From contig OY978526.1 of the NCBI GenBank assembly GCA_963854835.1, positions 12,541,277-12,605,276 of the forward strand: DNA of 64,000 nucleotides. The letters run 5' to 3'. Within the stretch, counting starts at the first letter, position 1. Each line of letters opens with the position of its first letter. Made by a program: the position numbers and the translations under genes. Below are positions 48,137 through 58,930 of this stretch, piece by piece. The DNA comes from Megamerina dolium (lineage: Eukaryota > Arthropoda > Insecta > Diptera > Megamerinidae). Below the pieces are notes generated by a model. That model worked only from the letters and a program-made list of their open reading frames with translations. It was not told the origin of the DNA and made no database searches.

Positions 48137-50640
48137 TTATAGAGAAATTAGAACATGTTAATATATTGCCCCTTTATTTTATCAAAGCACTAAATTATTG
48201 CTTTGTAATTAGAGCACAGAATACATTTATTTGAACTTTAACACTTTGACGCGAAAACTTTCTAGATTTAATTCCATAATTAAAATAGGCTATAAATATA
48301 ACATACTTGTATATTGTTGCTTTTTGAATTGATCGATGTTGGATATTTATATAAGCTAAAGCATAAAATATCATTCATTTACCCTTAGCCTGATGAAAAT
48401 AGCCTTGAGTGTGCGTATAGTATTTTGATTTTTAAATGCAATTTGTTGAGAATCAAATATTCCACCTATCGTGAGTATGGGCAATGAATCACATTTGATT
48501 TCCTTCCTTTCCTTGCATTTGTATTCATGTTTGTTACAAAGCTGTTTATGCTGTAATCTCTATTGTACATTTGTAACTTTGACGACAAACTATTGTGTAC
48601 ATATTGTGTGTATTAAACCATAGGCAGCGAGTGTACTATGTATACAGAATTACTAGCATTTAAAATAATTACTCTATATATATCAAAGATTTATGTATTC
48701 CTTTTTAACCGACTTCAAACCAAAAGACTCAGTAAAAATTTGATATGAAAGTATATCGCATTTTAATGTTTTTTTTAAACAAGTTTCAAAAATGCAACTC
48801 TGCTCTTTGGTAAAATTGATTATTAAAAGTTGTAAAATATATATTAAAATTATATTTGTATTAATCATCAGCGATTAATCGAATCATTAACCTCTCGATG
48901 CAATTGAAAGCATATTGAAATTATTTTTCTGTAATACGAGCTTTGTAAAATTGCAAGTCTTTCATCATTGTGATCAACTACATGTGTGCAAGTCTTTCAT
49001 CATTGTGAGCAACTACATATGTGGTGTGAATTTCGTCCTCCTGTGAGTATGAGCATATAACTTTTGACTTTGTAATCAACATTTAAAAACACGTTTTACT
49101 CACTTTACTCTCTTTCTCTCTCTCTCTGTCTCTATGTAGATCTATTTTGCTTTGAACAAAGTAAAAGTTGAAAATGTTTTACGTTTAGTATACGTAGGTA
49201 TTTATGATGATGATGATTATTATTTTTTTTTTTGTGTATGTCAGAATCCCATTCACATGCATACGATACTTTTTGATGCACTTAAATATTTGCATGCGTG
49301 AATATTTTTGAACAACTTTATAATTTCCCCATCATCACCCTCATCATCATCCAGAACTTTGTGAAATTTATTTGGCAACGTGCGTGTCGAACATCATCAT
49401 CATAGCGTAAAATATTAACATTAATATTAACTTTTTGCTTTTTTTTATAAAGTTTAATTTATCGTTAATAATTCTACATATTTATAAGCATAAATTATGT
49501 ACATGGTATAATGATGTTACTATATTGTTGCCTTTGAATAATTCATATATTCGCTTTTTTACCCACCGCACTAACGTTCTTTGAGCCTGTGCAACATTTT
49601 GTCAAGGTTTCAGTGATGATGGTGACAATAATGACGACGACGACGACGACGATGTTGATGATGATTATGGTGTTGATGTTGCTAACATTTTAATATTGTT
49701 GCTAAGTATTAATGTTTTTGGTTTTATTGCTGTTTTTTGTTTTTTTTTGCATTGCAAGTAAGTACCTACAATATATGTATCATATGTACAATATGTATGT
49801 ATATAAGAGCAAGTTTGCAAAAATAAAGGAAATTGTTTTTGTTTTGCTCGTTCATAAATTGTTTAAAATAAGCTTTCATTAAGTTAACAAGCCAAGTTAA
49901 TACTTTTACACATTCATACGTTTATATAAGAATATGTACACATATGCTTATAAATGTACATTTATGTACATACTTGATAATAATAACTCCTTTGACTATG
50001 CGCGCGTGTGTGTGTGTGTATGTGTGTGTGTGTGCTGAAATTTTTATACAAAACTTTTTCTTTTACTATATCATCGTTTGGGATGGGTAATATTCGAATG
50101 AGCGTATTAATGTCTGCAGGCATAAGCAAGTAAATACAATAAACAATTACAATTGAACAAAGCTTAAAGGATATTCTTAAATACTTTAAATTTATTACGT
50201 TAAATACGTGCAATGTGTACTTCAATACATATAGTGCAAATATTATATGATCAATTTTTTATATTTTGCTCAAAACTGCGCAGAACTTAAGCCTCAAATT
50301 GAAGTCTATTTAGTCAGAAATAAGAATTTTACTAATTAATGTATAAAATTTTTCGGCGATATTCGGAAATCTTAAATCTTTCAGTAAAAATACTATTAAT
50401 ATATTATCCATAATATTATCCATATTGAAGGATTGACCTTTTGCAACAGGATGATTAAGCAATATAGTGCTAAAATGTTTTTCTTCCTTTGGCAAAGAAA
50501 TCAACGAGATGCAATTTTATAAGAATTTCTGATCAATTTACCCTTCAATGAATTTTGCAGACACTAAAATATGTGGTGAGTTCTATGAAGTGACGAACAT
50601 ATCATATAGCTTCTTCCTTTTTTCTTTAAGTCATTGGTAT
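48137..50640. other. AT-rich non-coding stretch
   Basis: Contains (CT)n near 49109-49128, a (GAC)n run at 49631-49655 and (GT)n near 50004-50033. A short direct repeat, TGCAAGTCTTTCATCATTGTG, occurs at about 48952 and again at 48987. No gene is recognised. Confidence 0.5.
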
Positions 50641-50646
50641 TCTTTG

Positions 50647-50800
50647 TGATGCCACAAGCGTTCTGCCATTCGGAACCGGCTAAAATAAGTAGGTCCCTTC
50701 TAATACTGTCCGAAATTTAACACGCACAACAGTAATGGAAGAGAAGCTCGGCCAAAGAGCCCTTCGGGGCTTTAAGTGCCCCATATTTTTTTCTTTGGTA
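50647..50800 (+). mobile_element. SINE, 3' half only, plus strand
   Basis: Plus-strand sequence from CCACAAGCGTTCTGCCATTC through GTAGGTCCCTTCTAATACTG to AGAGCCCTTCGGGGCTTTAA, then GTGCCCCATA and a T-rich tail. This is the 3' half of the SINE. Head and B box are missing, as expected for 5' truncation. The hairpin at 50758-50771 has the form AGCCC-TTCG-GGGCT. Confidence 0.85.
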
Positions 50801-50884
50801 TTCTTCAGGAATTTGCATTTGCTATTTTATTACATTGGATTGGCATATGGCCAAACCATATAATATGGTCGGAGCTAGCTAACT

Positions 50885-51482
50885 ACTACTTACTTAAGTA
50901 AGTCATTACAACCAAAAATCGATTTAGGCCACCAGCGGGTTCCGAATATAACAACTTCTTAGCCGGAACATGTTCTTCCATTCGCTCAACAGACATACCC
51001 ATCGCAGCCTTTGAATTTTAATGCGCTTTACTATGGCGGTGCCGGCGTACAGCTCATTGTTGTACCTTATTCGATACTCGCCACCCACTCAAATAGATCC
51101 AAAGATCTTGAATAGGAATTTTCTTTTGAAAACTCCGAGCATTCTCTTAGCTGAGTTGGAAATTGTCCAAGCTTCGGCGCCATATGTTAGGACAGCCATG
51201 ATAAGAGACTTGTAGAGTGTGGTTTTCGTTTCTTGAGAGAGGGTTCGACTTCTCAATTGCTTACTTAGCCCAAAGTAGCACCTGTTAGCAAGAGTGATCC
51301 TTCGCAATATCTTAAGGCTGACATCATTACTGGTGTTAATGAGGGGTCCAAGATAGATAAAGTCCTTCACTACTTCAAAAGCGTAGTTATCAACAGTGAC
51401 GTGCTCTTCAAGATGCTGGGACTCTTTGCTTGTTGATACTAAGTACTTCGTCTTGCCATCGTTCACCGTGAGATCCATTCGT
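50885..51482 (-). mobile_element. LINE C-terminal piece, 5'-truncated
   Basis: This copy starts inside the region just behind the RT core and ends with a short (TAAG)n-like tail at about 50885. Near the tail the GGCCACATA word is missing and the sequence reads AATGACTTACTTAAGTAAG. It contains the stretch deleted from the 10218-11286 copy, so the two together outline the C-terminal part of the LINE protein. Confidence 0.88.
50930..51478 (-). pseudogene. LINE reverse transcriptase C-terminal region
   Basis: The frame 51089-51478 is open for about 130 residues. It shows MDLTVNDGKTKYLVST, the region just after the RT YADD box, then FIYLGPLINTSNDVSLKI, RRITLANRCYFGLSKQLRS, TLYKSLIMAVLTYGAEAW and FKRKFLFKIFG. 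This is the thumb and connection region of LINE reverse transcriptases. Downstream of a frame change come traces of the basic C-terminus (ELYAGTA, RMEEHVPAKK and PAGG). It lacks the catalytic YADD and everything before it, so it cannot be active. Confidence 0.88.
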
Positions 51483-54400
51483 TAAGTACGAGTGTCAAGT
51501 AAAACACAGCTATTATTGCCCCTCTTTAAGATTATAAAGAACTGGCGGTCGAGCCGATATAAGGCAATACAACATATATACCAGTTACCAAAAATTGTCA
51601 CTAAATGCAAGTGGTTGCATATAGTAGTTTTCTTAGAACTTTTAAAAGTACATATTGAAGTAATTTAAATTTTATGAATTCTAATTACCTTACAATTCTA
51701 TTTAAATATATTATTTTTTTTTTAATATAAATTCAGAATGCAATTTTATCTACGCAAAATAGCTATAATAGTACAGTAATGATACTACGAGCATTAACAC
51801 TTGATTTGGATCGCGGTTTGGACAACTATGAATTAATTAATACATACCAACATGAAGTCATACTTAAGTGTAAACATATATAAAATTTACAATCATTACA
51901 CATACCCGATGTTGCATTAATACAATATATTAAAGCAAAAAAAAAAAAAAAATAAGCATGGAGAAAAATGAATTAAGCTGCTAACTTATGATGAAGCTAC
52001 CAATATGATTTTTGTTTTCACTTCACTTGTATCTTTACACTCGTATATTGGTATTGTATATACATATTTTGAAACTTTGTACACACACACACACACACAA
52101 ACACACATGTCCTTATGTTTGGATGTGTTTGTGAGTTATTGCAAAATTAATATTTACGTATAAATATTTTATAACATTTTTACACATTTTTCCCACTTGT
52201 GTTAGTGTGCATTATATGAACTCACTACAACAATGTAGTCTTTCTGAAGAAACATAACATGAAGAAGAAGAAAAACAAAAAAGAAAGCGTAGCTAAAGAA
52301 TAAAAATTAAAATTCCATGAAACGAAATTATGTACTGAAAATTGTATGCACACAGGCATTCACATACGTACATATTGTACATATGCATGCATCGTTATGC
52401 GTTGCTGACATATAACTAATATAGCTGCATTATTTTTGATGTTTTTTTTTTTTTTGTTTGTTTGTGTATTTTGTATTTTTTGCTTGGTTTTTCGGTTTTT
52501 GACATGTTGTACGTACAAGCAGACAGGCATTACAAGCATGCATACATGCATACAAGTATTAGCACTAACAGCAGTAATGGCACCAGTGCCAGCAACATGT
52601 ATAAAGTTTGTTATTCTCATATATACATATGAGTATACATATACTCGTATACATGTGTATAATAAATTATTTGCAACATGAGGTGCGGTAATATTATTTT
52701 GCTTTCTTGCTTTGCGAGAAGAAATGAATAACAACAGCGAGAGTAACAAGAACAACACAACAACAACAACAATAACAACATCAGTGTGGCTTGTAGGGGA
52801 CTTGTTCATAGTATGTACATGTACTCTCGTATATGTAATAAAAAGTTTAGTGCAGTGACAATAATAGTAACAACAATGAAACAAACAAACAAACAAAAAT
52901 AGTGCAGAAATATTTGAAAGTGCGGTTCAGTTCATATACATAATTAAATACATACTATCAAAAACTTATGGAGCGGCATTTGTGCTCGTTTACTCGCTTC
53001 GTCTACGACACATACTCTTCCATGCTACGTATAGCTCGTTCTTTATCTTGACTTTCTTCTGTTCATATTTATTTGCATTTTGTTTGTTGTTGTTGTTGTT
53101 GTATAATTTAAATTGTTGTTTTCATATTTATATGGACGTAAAACAAAGGAATATGCACGCATACACATACACATTTGCGCGCTTTAAACAATATTTTATT
53201 CTAAGATTGTTGTTGTTGTTGTTGGATGTTGTTGCAGTTGTCAGCATGCAATTCGACTGGGGATTGTTACTATTGTTGTTGTTGTTATTGTTACATTGCT
53301 GATGCTTTTGGCCGCTCTAGTCATTATAAGTCATCGTTCTTTGGGTGTCGTCGTTCTTTGAACCGGAAGGATATGAACAAAATGACAAAGTTAACATTGG
53401 ATGACTGCAACACACACACACACACACACCCATATATATATTGAAATATGTATGTGTTTGCATATAAATACGTGAGTGCTTGCGTGCTTTTGCATACAAA
53501 TAAGTTAAATAGTCAAATAACATTATGATAACAGCAACTACAGTAACAACTACAATAGTTACAACAACAACAACCATATCCATAAAAATATTACATGCAA
53601 ATGATATTTAAACGAAAGTCTGAAATATTCTATATATATTTTATAAATTTAGAGAATTGATTTATGATGATTTTTGTTTGTTTCTTAGGAGAAGCGATGA
53701 AAAGAGAAAACACGAGCGACAATATTTTTAACAAAGAATCCATGATATACTGCAAGTATGATTCTTACAAAATAGTAATTATAAAAATGCATTGGAATAA
53801 TAGTTAAGAAGAAAATGATATTAAAAAAACGAGTGATAATAGTTATAAATGAACACGTTGATGACGTTGATGGCATGTTTATTATTGTTGCATGTTATAT
53901 TGTATTTTATACATAAATATTTCCTATGCGAAACTACAATAGTACATATATACATGTCTTCTGGTCATGCTATATATTCCTTAGAGTGGTTCCTTGCTTG
54001 TCGGCACTCAAACTTGCACGTTTTATAAAGGTTTGGTTATTTAATTGCATAAAAAAAATATTTATTCGAAATAAGTTCAACAAAAGTCATTTTGTATTAA
54101 GTTTATGGAGAAATATTTTTATTTGTAAAGTTGCTTATTCAAATTAATTAAATAAATTAATTCTTAATGAATTAATCTGGAAATTTCGTTTAATTTTCTT
54201 ATTTAAATCCTCATGATTTAGATAAAAATGAATATGACATATGAGAAATTGAGAAAAAAATTTATAATTGTAAAATATTTACTTTTTCTTTTAAATGTAG
54301 CTACTTATTTCGATGAACTTTTAGGTTACAGTATGCTGAATGATTTCTACACAACTTTGAGACTTGATTTCAATACTTTTATATGAAATTGTAATAGTAG

Positions 54401-55177
54401 CAGTAGCATATTAAAGAGAAATAAAATAGTATGAAATATTTTTACACCATAAAGTACCCCTTATTTTTTCAAAATTTCATATTTTTAAAAAAAAAATTTA
54501 AAAAACAATTTTCCAAATTTCTGTAAAACAAAAATTATTTTGAAGAAATTTATTAAAAAAGAAAAAACTCATGGAGCACCCAATATTGAAATTTTAATAT
54601 TTCAATATTTTTTGACTCCCCGTTGCATTAAAAAAATAATAACAACATTAAACCTAAAGTGATACGCTGTTCATCATCGTTCCATGGACCACTCTAATAC
54701 AATATTTATATACGCACGTACTTTGTATATATCTTTTTTGAAATCAGCCCTATCTCGTTTTTAGTTTTATTGTGTTCGCATTACAAATTACGATTCGCTT
54801 GTGCAACATTGCAATGTTAAGCATCAAGCAAACATACGTCAGAGTTGCATAAAAGTGCTTGCAAATAATATACCGATTACCGGTTACCATTTTATTCGAT
54901 ACTTGGTTGATCAAGTATTCAGTTACTTAAAATTATTATACAAAATCATACGAAAATCTGTTTCAAATATGGAAGAAATTTAACCCTCTTATGATGTACA
55001 GATAATAGAAATGTTGAGTGAGAATAGTTTTTGCTGAGATATTTTACTAAAATATAACACTCACTACAATATTTAAAGAGATATTCGATTAAATTTTGTC
55101 AGAGCCGTCAATTTAATCAATAATTGAGTTCTGAAAACAATATTTTAATGCATATATTTTGTGCAAAATTGCAAAAG
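51483..55177. other. AT-rich stretch with many triplet repeats
   Basis: (CA)n at 52083-52101 and 53410-53429, (TTG)n runs near 53082-53100, 53207-53224 and 53275-53290, and (CAA)n near 52758-52780. No gene is recognised. The 178-codon minus-strand frame at 52360-52896 is low-complexity. Confidence 0.5.
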
Positions 55178-55189
55178 TAATCGTTAACA
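55178..55189. repeat. TSD, left copy (TAATCGTTAACA)
   Basis: Repeated exactly at 55557-55568. Confidence 0.92.
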
Positions 55190-55556
55190 ATAAAATAAAA
55201 ATAAATATGTGGCACTTAAAGCCCCAAAGGGCTCATTGGCAGAGCTTCTCTTCCATTACTGTTGTGCGTCTTAAATTTTGGACAGGATTAGAAGGGACCT
55301 ACTTATTTTAGCCGGTTCCGAACGGCAGAACACTTGTGACATCACTTTTTCTGAGCTTTGTCACAGAGTTCTTTTTAGAAGCTTTTTCATGGCAAGATGT
55401 TACTGTCGGAAGAATTGCCAATTGCTTGCCGACAGATGGGTACCGTTCGAAAGAAAAATCTTATCGATATTAAATTTGTTATGCATCAGCCGGGTATTGA
55501 ACCACGACCTACAGATCAGAAGGCGAACACACTAACCACTGAGCTACGGCTACGGT
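55190..55556 (-). mobile_element. tRNA-derived SINE, full length with perfect TSD
   Basis: The minus strand opens with GTAGCCGTAGCTCAGTGG, contains the B-box word GGTTCAATACC, then the common body, the hairpin AGCCC-TTTG-GGGCT (55220-55233), TTTAAGTGCCACATA and a tail of ATTTT-type units. The perfect 12-bp TSD is clear proof of retroposition. The extra GTAGCC at the very start suggests a small duplication of the head. At 367 bp it is nearly the same length as the copy at 16465. The open frames across it have no protein meaning. Confidence 0.93.
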
Positions 55557-55568
55557 TAATCGTTAACA
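55557..55568. repeat. TSD, right copy (TAATCGTTAACA)
   Basis: Exact partner of 55178-55189. Confidence 0.92.
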
Positions 55569-55693
55569 TGAAATAATATATTTCTTTCTACATCACTAGC
55601 TGCCACAACCACAATTACAGTCGCAGCAGAAAGTTGAAAAATCACATAAATTGTACTTTCATGCTGTCATATTGCTTAATATGCACTTTTCAC

Positions 55694-55737
<44 letters not shown>

Positions 55738-56679
55738 GCAATGCAGTTATTATTATTCTTGTTGCTTTTACTGCTGTTGCTGTCATTGGTGCTGGCATTA
55801 CATTTGTGGCTGTATTGCCAACAAACAGCAGTCAACGGAGAAGTATTCTGATAATAAATTGTTGTTGTAAATGCATATCTTAACACAATTTTAGTACATA
55901 TTTTGCAAATATTCATACATTTATATGCAAGCACATGCACACACACACGCACACATACATACAATATATATATATATATGTGTGAATATTTATAACAATA
56001 AAAAGATAAACTTTATAATGCCATTTCAGTTGCTTGTTGTTGCTTGTTGTTGTTGTTGTTGTTGTTATTCATTATTTTGTCAACTGCATTTGTATTTGCA
56101 ACATTTTCATTGTACGAATGAGTAGCTTATCAATTTTGATACGTGTGTGTTAAAGCGTATGCATCAGCGTTTTGAAATATATATTGTTGGTAAAACTTTT
56201 ATATAGAAAACTCTCGTAAATAAAATCGTAATCAGCTTGAGTGTCATTTATGTATATCATACATACGACTTGTTGTTGTTGTTGTATGTGGAATGAGATT
56301 GATGATTTTCATTAAAATTGTAATATTTACTTTGGCATCAAATTATAATTCTTTTGTAATTTGTTGTCAGTGAGTGTAATTAATTTGAAAGTATCGTATT
56401 TATATATTGTATTACAGAAAAATTATTCAAAAGTGCTGATTGCATTAATTCACCTTAGGCTAACAAGGTGCATTGTAATTATTACTTACATACGTAGTGA
56501 ATGTTTTTTTATCATCCTGAATTACAAAGCAAACGAAGTAAACACTAAATGCTTGCACCAAGATTAAAGAACTTTGTGAAGAGAAGTACCCCGTAGCAAC
56601 ATAGAATGTGATTTATTGGTTCTTCTTCCTAGAGCGAAAGTAGTGATCGGTGTATAAGTGGAAAGTATTTTAGGAAAAA
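55569..56679. other. AT-rich stretch with long (TTG)n
   Basis: Fifteen TTG units lie at about 55694-55739. Further TTG runs are near 56045-56064 and 56270-56286. No gene is recognised. Confidence 0.6.
55694..55739. repeat. (TTG)n microsatellite
   Basis: Uninterrupted triplets. Open frames of leucine, valine or cysteine across it are repeat artefacts. Confidence 0.95.
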
Positions 56680-57660
56680 AACGGACTTTGATAATGAGCA
56701 ATACAATGAAAAGTGCGCCTTCTTCTAGTACAAAAGAACCTTTTTGAACGCTGATATTCAGCCTTTATGCATGTATATTTCAAGTTATCAAGTTGAAACT
56801 TGGTACGTAACGTTTGTTTTTTCTACCAAACAAATCCTTTGAAGAATGGCTGTTATGGAACGAAAATTAAGCTTGTCTTCCACATAGAAGCGCATTTTAA
56901 GGTATAGGTTTTCAGGCTTTAAGCGAGTAAATACAAAGCTATAGAGCTGAAATTCAGCATATAGAATTTCTTTTTCCAATAAATAAATGACTTTGAGGAT
57001 GAGCAAATTCGAATGAAAATTACGAATAGCTCCCATATAAAAGTACAATTTCAAACATAGGTTTTCTTACTTTTAGCACGTAAATAACAAGTTATCCAGC
57101 TGAAATTTATCATATAAAAATATTTCTATAAAAAAATTAATGGCTTAGAGAATGGTGGCAATCGAATTAAAGTCATGCCTACCTCTCATACAAAATTGCA
57201 TTCCAAACGTATTTTTTTTTCAGATTTAGTGCACGTAGAGATAATACTACGAAGCTCTTGTGTAAGCCTTCCAAACCAGAGTACATTTTCGAACATAGAA
57301 TTTAGTACTTTAAGCACATAAATAAAATACTATCCTGCTGAGACACTGCACAGAAAACACTGGCAAATGGATGATTTGCAGAATTAACATATCCGATTGT
57401 AAACTACTCATATCTTCAATATGAAAGCACATTTTTGAACATAGGCTTTCATACTTTGAGTCTATCGAACTGAAATTGAGCGCATAAGATTATTTTTGAG
57501 ATTTGAGATCGACCGTAATCAAATTAAAAACACGTTTTCCTATCATTTATTCCAGTACCTTTCAAATGTTGTTGTTCAGACTTTGTGCACGTAAAAATAG
57601 AAGTACGGAGCTGAAGCTCTGGATATAAGATTACCTTAACCAACAAACTGACAACTTTTA
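56680..57660. repeat. satellite array B (left part), ~153-bp monomer
   Basis: Same family as 44303-45060. GAGCTGAAAT-type anchors lie at about 56790, 56944, 57098, 57336, 57467 and 57608, so the array begins with 154-bp spacing and then shows truncated or fused units. Shared words include CTCCCATATAAAAGTAC, TTTCAAACATAGGTTTTC and AAATACAAAGCTAT. Confidence 0.8.
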
Positions 57661-57714
57661 TTATTTTAATTATTAAGGCTATGAAGTACCGCGACCTGAA
57701 GATCTTTCGTGCAG

Positions 57715-58740
57715 CCTTATTCCCTAACTAGCAGATCTCAAGACTATTTATAAATCTTGTCACTGCTGTGGGATTGATTTTAACTAGGTCCCTGGGAACT
57801 ATGAATCCGTTGCCTAGGTAATTTAGTCTGCATCCAGCAACAACTGAGCAATTGCAAAGAACGTGTTCTGCTGTTTCCTGCTCTTCAAGACAGAGTCGAC
57901 AGAGATCGTTGTTAGCCACACTCATTTTCATCATGTGATAATTAAGTTTACAATGACCTGTTAATAGTTCAGTGTAGAGTTTGATGTCTTTTCTGCTGAG
58001 GTTCAAGATAGCATCTACCTTAATGTGTTCAGGGAAGGTCAATGAATCTTTTCGACTACCGCATGCCCGTTTGGGCTCTCCAGTAGTCAGTTAGACTCCT
58101 TTTTCTTTTTCACACATTAAGTTATTCATGAAGCTACGGTTTACGTTGCAGAAGGGTTCTGGGCTCCTATGAAAGGAGCGTCGGCTCCCTTTTTGGCCAG
58201 TAAATCTGCCATTTAATTTCCTGCATGCCCCTGTTGTTCCGGTATCCATATTAGAGTCACAGAGTTCCTCTTTGCTAAGGTATTGAGAAGTTGGAAGCAT
58301 TCCCAGACCAACTTAGATTGGAACGAGAAATTCATTAGTGATTTTAGCGCTGCCTGACTGTCTGAGAGAATGTATATGTTGGTTTCTCGAGACATTCTCT
58401 GACAGATAGCTCTAAGGCATGGACCTCCGGGGAATATATGTTTTTTATCCATCCGTGAGGACCGTGAGGCCCGGTGAATTTCAGATTACGTCTAGAATCT
58501 TAACGTGCACTTTTGGGTTGCCTTCTTTCAGGTGAACTCAGGTGAATTCAGGTGAATTCAGAATAGCAGCCAGAGCAGCCTTATGGATGCACTGGCTGCT
58601 ATCCTCTTGACCACAAGGTGTAGACGATTGAGACTTGTGATTATTCCTAAAGCTGTTGTGGGGCTAGTTCTCATCATTCCCGTTACGCTCAAACAGGCTA
58701 TTCAATGAATCCTGTTAAGGATCGTCTGAGTCCCAATTTG
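57715..58740 (-). mobile_element. RNase H-type LINE fragment inside the satellite
   Basis: The insertion lies between satellite units at 57608 and 58828. On the minus strand it runs from the end of the RT-linked region through an RNase H domain to the C-terminus. It is less AT-rich than its surroundings. It is truncated at its 5' side, and no poly-A tail or TSD could be made out. Confidence 0.8.
57728..58720 (-). pseudogene. LINE RNase H domain and C-terminal zinc knuckle
   Basis: From 58720 the broken minus-strand frames read VTGMMRTSPTTALGIITSLN and LHLVVKRIAASASIRL, the segment between RT and RNase H in I/R1-like elements. Next comes IYILSDSQAALKSL with an RNase H catalytic aspartate, then VTLIWIPEQQGHAGN, the usual WVPGHxGxxGNE block. 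Finally come KVDAILNLSRKDIKLYTELL and a CRLCLEEQETAEHVLCNC motif with CxxC and HxxxxC spacing. Stops and frameshifts separate these blocks. RNase H removes the RNA strand during reverse transcription. Its presence points to an I, LOA or R1-type lineage, different from the LINE at 10218. A short GGTGAATTCA minisatellite interrupts the frame at about 58533-58562. Confidence 0.85.
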
Positions 58741-58749
58741 ATTTACCTT

Positions 58750-58930
58750 GGACATAATCGAATGAATATCTTACATAGAAAAAACATTTTTGAATATAGG
58801 ATTTCGTACTTTGACCATAAAGCTATTAAGCTGAAACCCTGCACCCAATATTATTTTTATATATAAACTGATGATTTGATGATTAAGTGTAATCGAATTA
58901 TAACCACGTCTACTAATCAAACAAAAAAAA
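58750..58930. repeat. satellite array B (right part)
   Basis: One further unit of the 153-bp family, with AAAACATTTTTGAATATAGG, the anchor AAGCTGAAAC at 58828 and AATCGAATTATAACCACG. It continues the array beyond the LINE insertion. Confidence 0.75.

Noticed and set aside
52360..52896. 178-codon minus-strand open frame
   Set aside because: Composed of translated TTG/CAA and GT repeats; no domain, no plausible start context.
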